64,000 nt of DNA from Seiridium cupressi (lineage: Eukaryota > Ascomycota > Sordariomycetes > Amphisphaeriales > Sporocadaceae): contig JARVKI010000138.1 in assembly GCA_036674765.1 (NCBI GenBank), positions 19,854 to 83,853 on the forward strand, written 5' to 3'. Made by a program: the position numbers and the translations under genes. This document shows positions 45,665-55,512 of this stretch, piece after piece; within the stretch, counting starts at the first letter, position 1, and every line of letters begins with the position of its first letter. The notes below the pieces were generated by a model. The model was not told the origin of the DNA, ran no database searches, and worked only from the letters and a program-made list of their open reading frames with translations.

Positions 45665-46297
45665 CTATTCAGAGGTAGCGATGATGCAAACGCACTTTGA
45701 TCCGTCAGCATCGAGAACTTCAGAGGTTTCGATCCCGGCGTCTTTATCATCAGCAATTTCGCGCAGTTCATCTGCCGTGGCCCTGCCTATCGTGGCGCCC
45801 TCCACGTCCAAATCACTCGGCACCTCCTCACCATGGAGGAGTGCTGCTTCAGATTCAAAGACCCCAACCACCATGTTCTTCTTTCTACCCTTCAATCGGA
45901 TGACATGCAGTTGATATGCGAACACGATATCCTCCTTCCCGCCCTTGAAAGCACTAGCCTTCACGTCTCGACGCTCCTCTCTAAGCTCGCTGCCGACGGA
46001 CACACTTTCCATCACTGGCAACGTTGATCCCGGTCTTCCTCCAACCCTCGTCGAACGCTCATTTCGCACCGCCAGCCCCCGCGCGATCTTGATACCCGTA
46101 ATCATGTAGACCGGCTGGTTTCCGAACAGTTCCGTCTGGATGGTTGCGCGCACTTTGGGCTCAGAAAGCCGGAGGGCTATATTGGGGTCGTCATCAGGCG
46201 GCTCATCATTCAAGTATCGCGTTTCCAGTTATTAAATCTCGTACTTTTCTAATGTGTTCACATCGTGCTCTGCGCAGATGTCGCCCCCGACAGCCAT
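45665..46297 (-). pseudogene. Fungal gasdermin-like protein candidate with two tandem TAA codons
   Basis: A minus-strand frame starts at ATG 46297, meets two adjacent TAA codons at 46229-46234, and then stays open to 45665 (about 210 codons in all). The C-terminal two thirds contain PVYMITGIKIARGLAV and later KEDIVFAYQLHVI, separated by a polar stretch. This strand order resembles the pore-forming fold of fungal gasdermin-like proteins. The acidic tail ends in a Cys pair. The gene diverges from a subtilisin-like protease immediately upstream. Adjacent gasdermin and protease genes are a known fungal arrangement (het-Q1/het-Q2 in Podospora), where cleavage activates cell death. Both TAA codons fit CAA changed in CpA context. 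The gasdermin assignment is inferred from pattern and context, not from a search. Confidence 0.45.
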
Positions 46298-46407
46298 TTC
46301 GTCTCTAGATCCTGCGCCCAAGTTCGACACAAGTGCGAATACGATTCAGGACAAGGAGGCGCATAAGTCAACGCAGTGGATCGACCAGCTTGCTGAAGTG
46401 AACAGAT

Positions 46408-47349
46408 ATGCGCAATGTGTCTTGTCGCGGTGGCCAGGAACGAAAACGGCGTCCAGTTCGGATAGCTGTTTTTGACACGGGCTACGATGACGAAGCCGTC
46501 TTTTTCCAGATCCCAGCGCGTCGACGCCGCATCAAGCAATGGAGAGACGTTTATGAGAACTCGGAGGATCCTATCGACGAGAACGGGCATGGATCACATA
46601 CGACTGCACTGGTCATGAAGATTGCGCCAACAGCAGACATTTACGTAGCCAGAGTGACCAAAGACAGAGCTAGTCTGAAAGACTCTGCTACAAGTGTTGC
46701 CGAGGTGAGCATTGCTCCTGTTTCGCGGCCCCGTTACTTTGGGCCGCATTCCAAGCTGAAAAAGTGAAACAAGGCAATTCGACGGGCGGCGGAGGAGTGC
46801 GGAGCCGATATCATATCCATGTCCTTCGGCTTCCCAGACGAGGTACCGGTGATCAGCAAGACCATAACCGAGGTCCAGCTACATCGAGACAACCAAATAC
46901 TATTCTTCGCAGCAGCATCAAACTCTGGCGAGAACCGGAAAGAGATGTTCCCAGCGAATCACAATTCTGTAATATCGATACGAGAAACCAACAGCAAGGG
47001 CGCCTTTTCAGACACCAATCCGCCAGTCGATCCTTATGGTCCTGCGGTCTTTGGTACTTTGGGGAAGAATGTGCGTTCAGCTTGGCTACGGAACCCCGAC
47101 GGCGATCTCCTTAAGTCTGGGTCCTCCGTCGCCACCGCCATCGCTGTTGGGATCACTGCCATGGTGCTTGATTTCGCTGGTATCGGATCTAACAATCCTG
47201 GAATCCCCGCTCCCTCTGAAATTACGAAGCTTTGGACCAGGCGCGAAATGTTAGCCATGTTTGTGAGGATGTTGCCAGATATGGGAAACAGGTGTTTCTT
47301 CATATCTCCTGCAAAGCTGTTCGCTTCCAAGGATGTGGCGAGTTTTTGA
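46408..47349 (+). CDS. Subtilisin-like serine protease (S8)
   Basis: Two exons (46408-46704 and 46774-47349) around a 69-nt intron (GTGAGC donor) give 290 residues from the ATG at 46408. The catalytic residues are present: Asp23 in IAVFDTGYDD, His61 in ENGHGSHTTAL, oxyanion Asn149 in AAASNSG and Ser217 in SGSSVATAIAVG. The C-terminus is an extra helical stretch. There is no signal peptide, so it is probably intracellular, like proteases attached to fungal NLR or gasdermin systems. An open frame further upstream (from ATG 46278, ending KSTQWIDQLAEVNRYAQCVL) looks like part of the same N-terminus but would need a one-base shift near 46435 to join. The gene may therefore be 5'-damaged. It diverges from the gasdermin-like gene. 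Confidence 0.78.
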
Positions 47350-47757
47350 GTGGTTGTGGCTAATGTTTGCAATTGATATACGATACCCGTTCCATTTGAA
47401 CTTCTCCACATTCCATGAGCCCATTGGGGATTTGGAGAAGCATAGAACTATACAACTTGTACGAAGTGAATTATAAATATAATGGTCCTGTCACGTCTAA
47501 AGCTCGAAGAGCCAGCTACTCATATGGGGAGGCAAAATAGTCAACCGCTAGGGACACCGAAAAATCAGGTTGCTCATGATCCAGTGATACCAGTACTCAG
47601 CCTTACTAACTTGCCAGGCTGTTGAGTCCGCTGCACCATTCACCTGCACCACGAAAGACCAGTCGATCATGGGTAAAAATAATCATTAAATTCATCAGGA
47701 CATTTAGCTGCTCTCGAGGATACTCTTCGTCAGAAGAGTGGTGCAATGCAACTAATT
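47350..47757. other. Intergenic
   Basis: Spacer between the convergent protease and DUF3176 genes. No gene seen. Confidence 0.4.
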
Positions 47758-49579
47758 CTACCGCCTGTTCTCTGCTATGACCTTCTGCAGCTGATCCAAT
47801 TTGCCTTGAATCAAGGGCAGTGTCGAGCTTTTCCACCCGGGCAGACCGCTTTGGTTGCTTTGCAATATCGTGCCCACCAAAAAGACCAGCGTCATAGCCT
47901 CCAAAATTATAGGCAGTATCATCCATAACCACCGCACGTGTACAAACGTCTCGACCGTCCAAGCCGTCCCAAGCGCAAACCGGTCGCTCGCTGTCCCGTT
48001 TGGTGATGTCGCGTTGGCAGCCCACGTCGAAGTGTCTGATGGGAGGCCGTTCGTGCGCAAGACTTTCGTCATAGCAGCCGCGATGGCGGCGATGGTGTTG
48101 TTCTCGCCCCCAATTTTCTGGGTCCCCGCCCCAGAGCCGTCTTCGCCCAAAGTGTAAATCGCACTAACCATATCGCTAGTACTAGACATTCGCCCGGTCG
48201 CGCCAGTAACATTGCCCGTGAAATAGGTCTGTTTAATCGAAGTTAGCAAGATTGTGGGACTTTCCACTGCCGGGTTGAATGGGGAGATATCGAACCTGGA
48301 AGTGCATCCAGAGGGAGTGCCACGAGTTAAAACCGACCCAGTATTCCATGTCCGTACCAGAGACGGGTATGGTGATATTCTGGGAAAACTCGGGTGTTGT
48401 TTCATTTGTGTAGCTAGCTACTATGGCTTCGGTGAGAACGCCGTTATCCACGTTCGCTTGATATTCGTTGGCGCAAAAATATAAGACGCACTCGTTGGAG
48501 ACTACACCAAGAAGGTTCGTCGATGAAAGGTCATGTAGCCCGCGCATGGTGGACAAGGTCGCAAATGTCGATAGCGTGTTATTGTAGAAGATGGAATCAT
48601 AGGATCCCGACGCGTTCATGTACATGTTCCCTCGAAACTGCCCATTAAAAAACATGCCGTTTGGCAGAGTGTAGTTGCAAGTGGCAGGGACGGATTCGAA
48701 TGACTCGCCACAAGACTTGGTGATTAGTGAGGTAGTGTTGGCACACCTGGTGCATACGGCTAGCGATTTGTATGTTGATGACCAGGTGCAGTTCCCAGTG
48801 GTGCATGTGGCCGATATTGGGAAATCCAGCTGCGGCTCATCGGCCATGTCGTAAATGCCGTTATTTATGGCTGCCTTCATAGCCATAGTCGGCTCCTTTA
48901 TGGCCATGATCGTACCATAGGCGTAGTCGTTGTAATCCGACGCAATAGGTACAGTGGAGTTAGATAATGTCGAGATTAGCGGCTCCTTCTGGTACGTAAC
49001 AACCTGCTGCACGAACGGGTCGACAGCAAGCAGGATGATGGTGATTAGAGCACCCAGCTTAGCCAAGTGAACGCCACGTGTGACTACCAAGAGCTTGGCG
49101 CTGCCCCAGGTACCGCGGCTGGCTTCATCGAAGGTCTGGATATCGCGCACGGCGCCATCTTTCCTGTACCACAGCCATTTGAGCTGGCTGATACACTCGG
49201 CGACGGGAATCACTACAGTGGCCTTCATTATCGTCGACATGAATGAGATGAACGAGTTGAGCGTGATGTCCATCGGCCATGTTGGTAGAGGCTTTCCGTC
49301 CGTCATAGCCACCGTCACTATGATAATGGCCAGTGCCAACGCGCTGAAAACCCATGCCACGCATTCGATTATCCACCAATTGCCGCTGCTTTTGTCTTCG
49401 GGTTCGGGCCGCACGGGCAGCTCGGAAGTTATTGTTTCCTTGGGTTTGGTGTTCTTGCTATCCTCCATGGTCGACCACGATGATATCCTCTCGGATTTCA
49501 TGTCATCCAGCTCAACATATGGACCGGCGAGGCGGTCTAGAGGGGAAGGAGAGTTCAAGGGAAACTGCGACGATGCCAT
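47758..49579 (-). CDS. DUF3176 membrane protein
   Basis: Two exons (49579-48296 and 48228-47758) with a 67-nt intron (weak GTTCGA donor, TTGCTAAC branch site, ACAG acceptor) give 584 residues. After a polar N-terminus comes the membrane segment WIIECVAWVFSALALAIIIV, then the DUF3176 signature AECISQLKWLWY...IQTFDEASRGTWGSAKLL. A large extracellular part is rich in Cys and N-glycosylation sequons (TCTTGNCTWSS, CTRCANTTSL). A C-terminal membrane helix is WLWMILPIILEAMTLVFLVG. The start used is the first ATG (MASSQFPL). The frame is intact, unlike the paralogue at 617-2634. Function is unknown. The domain layout suggests a surface receptor or scaffold. Confidence 0.82.
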
Positions 49580-50676
49580 CTCCTGTTCCAAGTAGACGCC
49601 AAATAACGAATGACGGAGAACTTAGAAAACGAATGGCAGCTAGTAGTACAAAGTATCGATACAGGTTTCAACGCCCGGGCTACTAGCTAGAGTAAAAGGT
49701 CCCCATGCATAGTGGCAAGGAGAGACCAGTGATAACGAACAATCGAAAGCATGGTGGCAGAATACTTAAAAGACATTATGAGACAAGCCCTGCCGGGAGT
49801 GAAAAATAAACTTCAACGGCATGCGGGTCGCTACCAAATTGTGTAATTTGACACATGCCGATCTAGAAAAGAATCCCTGAGCGTGCTCCATAACGGGGTC
49901 AGATAGTGGGTTTAAAAAAGCTGGTGTGGGGCCGGAACTTCCAGCGCCGCAACGTCAATCTTCGTGAACTCCAGGTAGCAGCAAGACGAAAAGGGAGCCG
50001 AGCGAAGTCTAGTAAACTACAAAGTGGATGGAGCAATACCAATTGACATAGAGCGTACGTACGGTGTATGGGCCTGACCCTTTGAACCACCATCAAGCGG
50101 GCGTGTGAGGATATACTGAGCTCGTGAGCCATGATCCACAATAACGCTCCCCCAGGCTGTTGTGACGCGAGTCATGAATGAAAATGTCGGCCGTGGAAGA
50201 ACTAGACAGCCCAAAAATGAGAAGCTAGAGGTTGCTAGGGTTTGCGAAAAACTGGGGAACCTGGCTCTGGGAAACTCCGTGTCTATTGAAATGGGTTTAG
50301 AACGAACTATGAAGGATTTGGATGAAGACCAGGGCAGACACACAATCATATCGATCAGCCCAGGAAGCCCCACAAGAATAAAGTGAGGCTTGACAAGGGC
50401 CTGTTTAGCAGGAGGAACGACCCGAAAGTTTAATGATGTAGTTAATTTTCCTGAGCAGTGAACTCCCGATGCCCACGATGCACCAGGTGTATCCATAGGG
50501 TCTGATGTCGAATGACATCGTTCACCGAATCTACTGACCTATGTCCTCGGATACTTTCAAGCCATCATGCCGTGGGGACCAAACGTGTAGAAATAATCAT
50601 TAATTGATGATAAACGTATCCATTTTCACAAGAGCAAAGACTCGAACGACTCGGGGCTCTAGATGGTGCCGGTGTG
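49580..50676. other. Long intergenic region
   Basis: About 1.1 kb without a supported gene. A 159-codon minus-strand frame (50017-50496) has no recognisable domain. Confidence 0.35.
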
Positions 50677-50705
50677 AAAAAAAAAAAAAAAAAAAAAAAA
50701 AAAAA
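50677..50705 (+). repeat. Poly(A) tract of 29 nt
   Basis: A pure run of 29 A. No retroelement body or target-site duplication was recognised next to it. It may be a simple repeat or an old retroposon tail. Confidence 0.6.
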
Positions 50706-51488
50706 CGAGTCTCTGCCGAGCCAAATGCGGCTCAAGAGCATCAGTGGCCAGGTGTCCCAATCAAGTGGCACGAGCTTTTAGTGACCTTTAGTGCTCAGAG
50801 CAGCGGAGCCAGGGAGCAATCTCACCACAGATTGCGACTGCAGCAAAAGCTCACAGGAATGTTCGCAGGTTATGGCTATGGTAAAGGTTGTCATGCATAG
50901 TTCCTCTTGTTGACTCACAACTATTTTAGGCTATCGTGTTAGAGACCTGGTGGCACTTCCTCCTAGAGAAAGCGTATCGGGACAATGCAGTTATGGCTGA
51001 TTGTCGGCTGCTCGCAGTTGCTAGGACCGATTTGCGCTAATGTCAACACCAGCAAGACTGTGTTTGGCACAAACGATGCAGGCAAATGACAAAGACTTCG
51101 GGCATTGACTCACTGGGCAACACTGAGCAGTTGTTTAGCGCTATCTGGTGAACCAATGCTGTCGCACCTCTGCATAATCAACTCATTCTATCTGCTCTTA
51201 CATGCAATTCTACCTTCTGACCTATCTGACACATGTCTGCAGCCGCCGTACCGTCGTACCTTAACCTGGTCCGGGTACTGTATAACGTTAAGCCTTCTCA
51301 GCCCATAGCTTTATCAATATATCGTTCCATACCTGGTATTATCTAGAGGCTCTGGGGTTTGACTAATAGTCCTCTTTGCATGGAGCCGCTATGGACACTG
51401 TTTCATTGGTAGTAACCCCAAGCGTGAGCTACTCATATGGTACGTTCAAAGTTACCGACTACAACCCATCGTCACTCTGCTGCAGTCA
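50706..51488. other. Intergenic
   Basis: No supported gene seen. Confidence 0.35.
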
Positions 51489-52847
51489 TACAGATCAGCT
51501 GAAGACGATGGTGTAAATCTCAGGCAGGATCCATGGGAACTCGTGCCATGGATGGTGGATGCCGGCACGGAGGTTCCTGCCCAATTGTGGTTTATAATGG
51601 GTTATGAATTCATCGACAGGGGTGTGGCAAAGAGAGACCTGCATGCTCTGTTCATGCAAAGGATTAACGACAAGCAAGTTGAGGTTCAGGTCTTCGAGGA
51701 CGAAGTAGCGGTGGTATTCCTCCTGTCGTGGGCTATTAACTACGATGAAATTCGCAGATGGCTGTCAATTTGCGAAAAGAAGCACTCTCGGTGTCAGTTG
51801 GAAGAACCAACGACATTCTCCGGACTACTCGTCATCGACTGCCATGGGCTCAAAAGCGTCCCACTCACCCAACGTTGCAAATAGGTTGCGCTGAGTTCCG
51901 TCTGGGGTGCACCATACACGTCAGCTCAAGAGTCTAATCACGGCATCTCGGGTACAGACCCCACCCAGGTCCACCTTCCGGGTATCATCCACGACAGTGT
52001 GGCCATCATCCTGCAGCTCGGTTTTCGGTACCTCTGGGTCGATCGTTATCGTATTGACCAGACCGTCGCCACGCCCAAGCACGACTTCATCGTGAACATA
52101 GACTTCATTTTTAACAATGTCTACCTCACCATCATCGCCGCTGCAGGAGCCGACTCCGAGACTGGAAATCCCGGAGTATCACACATAGCTCGTCGAATAG
52201 AATTCAATGGTACAGCGAACAACATCTGAGGTAATTCGCGCAACCTGACGAATGGAATGCCCATCTTCACAAACACCATACGGCTTCGCTCCGAATCCGA
52301 GGTCGCACTTAGCGTCTGGTCGACTCGCGGCTGGACGTACCGAGAAGCACTGTTGAGCCGGCGCCGACTGATATTCACCGACACGTACACCACCTTCCAA
52401 TGCTCCAGTGACAGCTACCACGGAAGCTTAGGCGTGGTGAAGGACCAGCCGGTTCCAGTAGCCCGTGTATTTAGGCAGATATCGTCGAGCTATGTAATGG
52501 TTAGTTCCATCAATGAGTATGCGGTCCGGGAGCTCTCGTTCTCAGCTGACTCTCTGGGTGCCTTTCTCGGGATCCTGCGCTTGTCTGAAAAGCTCGACAA
52601 GACGCCCGTGACACACATCTGGGGCCTATCACTCTTTGGCCCCGACCTCGGCGCCAACCAAGCCGAGGATGTAGCATGGCGTAAGCGTCTCCGGGCCAAG
52701 AACCTCCTATATTTGTCACCGCCCAAGGGGCTTCGACGCGTCGACAGTCTCCCATCGTGGCCATGATCCGGGTGGCGTGGATGGAAGTAGTACTACGGCG
52801 GAATGGCATGGAATTTCCAGTCCCAAATCGAGCCGGCATATTTTTGA
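51489..52847 (+). pseudogene. HET-domain protein with four in-frame stops
   Basis: One plus-strand frame runs through the region and shows HET (heterokaryon incompatibility) blocks in order. An N-terminal segment precedes VALSSVWGAPY (family consensus VALSYVWG). DSVAIILQLGFRYLWVDRYR then IDQ follows, where Arg replaces the Cys usual in WVDRYCIDQ. STRGWTYREALLSRRRLIFT comes next, and last SLPSWP followed by SGWRGWK (consensus PSWSWAGW). TAG at 51882-51884, TGA at 52227-52229, TGA at 52764-52766 and TAG at 52788-52790 interrupt it, and the frame ends at 52847. HET proteins trigger cell death on non-self recognition. This copy is dead. The 5' end is uncertain, with a possible acceptor near 51486. 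Confidence 0.8.
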
Positions 52848-53332
52848 ACACGCCAGAGTCTAGTTAATTCTTAGTACTCATTATAGGCCCTGCCAAAACT
52901 ATGTACCATAGTACACCAGCGGATACCGGCATGATTACATGAACCAGTGAGAGAAAACCGCTATCATCCAGCCATAACTGCATAGAAATACAGAGCCCTA
53001 GTGATTAAGTACACGACAAATATAGTGCCTTCTGGATGAATTTTCCGTGTGTCTGATGAGCATCTTGTATTCTTGAATCAATGTCCAGTCCGAAAAGTTC
53101 CTGCAGAGAGGCACCCTGAGCGTACGCTGGATGGCCGTTGACCAAAGGGTGGTCGTTTAATAGATGGTGCGAGGGATGCGCATTTCTGCACCTTGGAAGG
53201 GTGATAGGGTTCTAACCCAGATATCGTAACCAGTCAATGCTTGACGACCACCTCACTCCAGCAGGATACGGCACAAATCGTATATGACGCGGCCGCCATC
53301 TTCGTCCTCGTTGGCTTGGCCGAGATGATTGG
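52848..53332. other. Intergenic
   Basis: No gene seen. It separates the HET pseudogene from the ankyrin fragment. Confidence 0.35.
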
Positions 53333-53487
53333 TTATGACATTTGAGAGGGATCAAACCACAAGAATCCAAACCGTTTGGATTTGCGTCGTGGTTGAGGAG
53401 CCACGTCGCCATGGCTGGAGCTGCGAGATGCAGCGGCTGGCAAACATGGTCCCTGGCTTTTGTCATGTAGAAAAGACAGATCTTCAA
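53333..53487 (-). pseudogene. Ankyrin-repeat fragment
   Basis: On the minus strand, QPLHLAAPAMATWLLNHDAN, followed by PNGLDSCGLIPL, matches the ankyrin pattern (PLHxAA...LLxxGAxxN). One repeat only is visible, with no start and no neighbouring repeat in frame. It may be the remnant of a larger ankyrin protein lost next to the HET pseudogene. Confidence 0.45.
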
Positions 53488-53592
53488 TTCGAATTCAACT
53501 CCGTTACTCTACGTATGCTCGAGAGACAGCAATGCTATTACTGTGACACGACGCTCGTATACTAGGTTGTCTTACTTGGTATAACAAGATCC

Positions 53593-53644
53593 ATCGGCCA
53601 CCGGTGGCCGACAGTGGCCGATACATGCCCTGTACAATGGCCGA
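53593..53644. promoter_or_regulatory. TGGCCGAY motif cluster with a 16-bp palindrome
   Basis: CGGCCACCGGTGGCCG (53595-53610) is a perfect palindrome. The 8-mer TGGCCGAY occurs on one strand or the other at 53593-53600, 53605-53612, 53615-53622 and 53637-53644. It lies about 210-260 bp before the dehydrogenase ATG. ATCGGCCA recurs at 57315-57322 between the divergent P450 and fusion gene. It may be a site for the cluster's regulator. This is inference from motif repetition. Confidence 0.4.
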
Positions 53645-53853
53645 CCAAACCCACAAAGGGCCGGTGCCAGTGATAGCATGCAAGTCAAACGCAATAGAAT
53701 TTCTAAATAACTTACTTATGAGGCTGGCTCAATCCGATTTGGAGCCTCGAAACGTCAGTAATCAAACTCTACTTACTCCTCGTCCTTATTGTCCTCGTGT
53801 TGCAAGTTCTGCAAATCGCGACCTTCGCCAGTTTAAAGAGAACGGACCTAAGA

Positions 53854-54861
53854 ATGCCACGCTTCGAACCCGTCCCAAGCTCCTTTGGGAGTCTGAAGGA
53901 CAAGGTGATTGTCCTAACAGGTAAGATTGCAAATATCCTGCCACTTGCTACGATGCATATATTATGGGTGCTAACTGGGGGACCATGCGTAGGTGGGGCA
54001 AACGGAATTGGAGAGTGCGCTGTGCGCAGCCTTTATGCTGTTGGTGCACACATAGTATTTGGGGATATCGACGAATCTGGCTGTCAATCACTTGTAGAGA
54101 GCTTGAAGAAGGTCTCGTCTACATCCTCCATCTATTATCAGCGGACCGACGTTCGTAGTTACGACGATAACCTATCTCTATTCGCCCTGGCATACGAGAA
54201 GCATGGCAGGATTGATCATGCTTTCGCGATAGCTGGGGTAGCAGAACTGCCGAAGGAGAACTGGTTCGATCCCCAGCTGAGTATCGAGTCCGTGGCAGCT
54301 GCGCCATCGACGACGGTAGTGGACGTGAACCTGACCGGCGTGCTTTACTTTACTCGCATAGCCGCGGTCTACCTGCGCCAAGGCAACGACGATGGGTCGC
54401 AGGATAAGTCGATCTGCATTCTTGGTTCCGTCGCTTCGTTCAAAGAGCAAACGGGGCTTTTCATCTATTCACCCGCCAAGCACGGGGTGTTGGGTCTCGT
54501 CCGCTCAACTCGAAAGTACCTAAGCCACACCCATCGTATCAGAATCAATGTCGTGTGTCCATCGATGACGAAGACTCGAATGTCGGTCGAGACACTTCGC
54601 GTTTGGGCAGAGCAGGGCGTTCCGGGCAATGAGCCACAGGAGGTGGCTGATTATGTTTTGACGCTTGCGAGTGTCCCCAGAAGCCCCTACGTGGGGGAGA
54701 TGACGGGATTGGCGGTATTTGTTGAAGGAGGCAAAGGCTGGGAAATTGAGAAAGACTTGGACAAGTGTGATGCTAGTTGGATCGGTGAAGAAATGAGTCG
54801 CAATGCGGTCAAGATTGAGCAAGCCTTGGAGTACGGCTTGGCTTGGGTCGACCCAAAATAG
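53854..54861 (+). CDS. Short-chain dehydrogenase/reductase
   Basis: Two exons (53854-53920 and 53993-54861) around a 72-nt intron with GTAAGA donor and TAG acceptor give 311 residues. The intron is a multiple of three and open, so an unspliced reading frame also exists, but splicing restores the Rossmann motif TGGANGIG (residues 22-29). Other SDR marks are the acidic residue after the second strand (FGDIDESG), AIAGVAELP, DVNLTGVLYFTRI, the catalytic Ser in ILGSVASF, and the YSPAK active site (YxxxK). The GDID acidic pair favours NAD over NADP. It probably oxidises a secondary alcohol or reduces a ketone in the cytosol. It is the first of four intact neighbouring genes that may form a pathway. 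Confidence 0.88.
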   Translation: MPRFEPVPSSFGSLKDKVIVLTGKIANILPLATMHILWVLTGGPCVGGANGIGECAVRSLYAVGAHIVFGDIDESGCQSLVESLKKVSSTSSIYYQRTDVRSYDDNLSLFALAYEKHGRIDHAFAIAGVAELPKENWFDPQLSIESVAAAPSTTVVDVNLTGVLYFTRIAAVYLRQGNDDGSQDKSICILGSVASFKEQTGLFIYSPAKHGVLGLVRSTRKYLSHTHRIRINVVCPSMTKTRMSVETLRVWAEQGVPGNEPQEVADYVLTLASVPRSPYVGEMTGLAVFVEGGKGWEIEKDLDKCDASWIGEEMSRNAVKIEQALEYGLAWVDPK

Positions 54862-55512
54862 CTAGTTAGATTTCATGTAGCGAACAACCTGTCGGCCTCG
54901 AATTCGTAGGCCTGAAGAGCAATGATAAATATGTAGCGATTTCAGCACCGCAAGTTTACCTTCTCCTCAGACGGCCAATCTTTCCCACGCTAGTGGCGGT
55001 GTTAGGAAAAACAGAATGGAAAAGGAAATAGTATTCAAATGTGTCGTCTTGTATCAATTGCACCATCGCTTCCGCAATGTATTACCAATGTTCAATCGAG
55101 ATTAGAGTTATTCGATCAAACCCATAAGTTGACTCCTCCATTTTGAACGACTCCGTTTCAATTCTTATGGCTTCGCATAGGCCGCTAAGCACATCCATAC
55201 AGAGGGCCACAACACCTTGGATCTTATGAGACACAGGGCTGGTCGTGCGAGAGCCCGAGGTATTAGCAAATGGAACTTATAAATACGGTTAAACACTGAA
55301 ATTGCTTCATAATCCAAATAGCAAGGCGACAATATTGAAATGTGGTAGCTGGACAGTAGAGTCGGAAACAACCGAAAGCACGCTTAAATATATAGAGAGA
55401 TCAATATGGAATCTAGAAATATATTGATAGAAGGAAGCCGTAAACTTATAAAACTCAAATACAACTAGCAACGGACGAAAGGCATCTCTGGGAGCTCTGA
55501 TCGCTACGCCCA
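54862..55512. other. Intergenic
   Basis: Spacer between the convergent dehydrogenase and P450 genes. AT-rich, no gene seen. Confidence 0.4.

Noticed and set aside
50642..50676. A second SINE ending in the poly(A) run
   Set aside because: A B-box-like sequence lies next to the run but on the opposite strand from a tail at that side, and no target duplication was found.
53921..53992. Reading through the dehydrogenase intron as coding sequence
   Set aside because: The 72-nt segment is open and in phase, but it would split the TGGANGIG Rossmann motif, and it has a good donor and acceptor.
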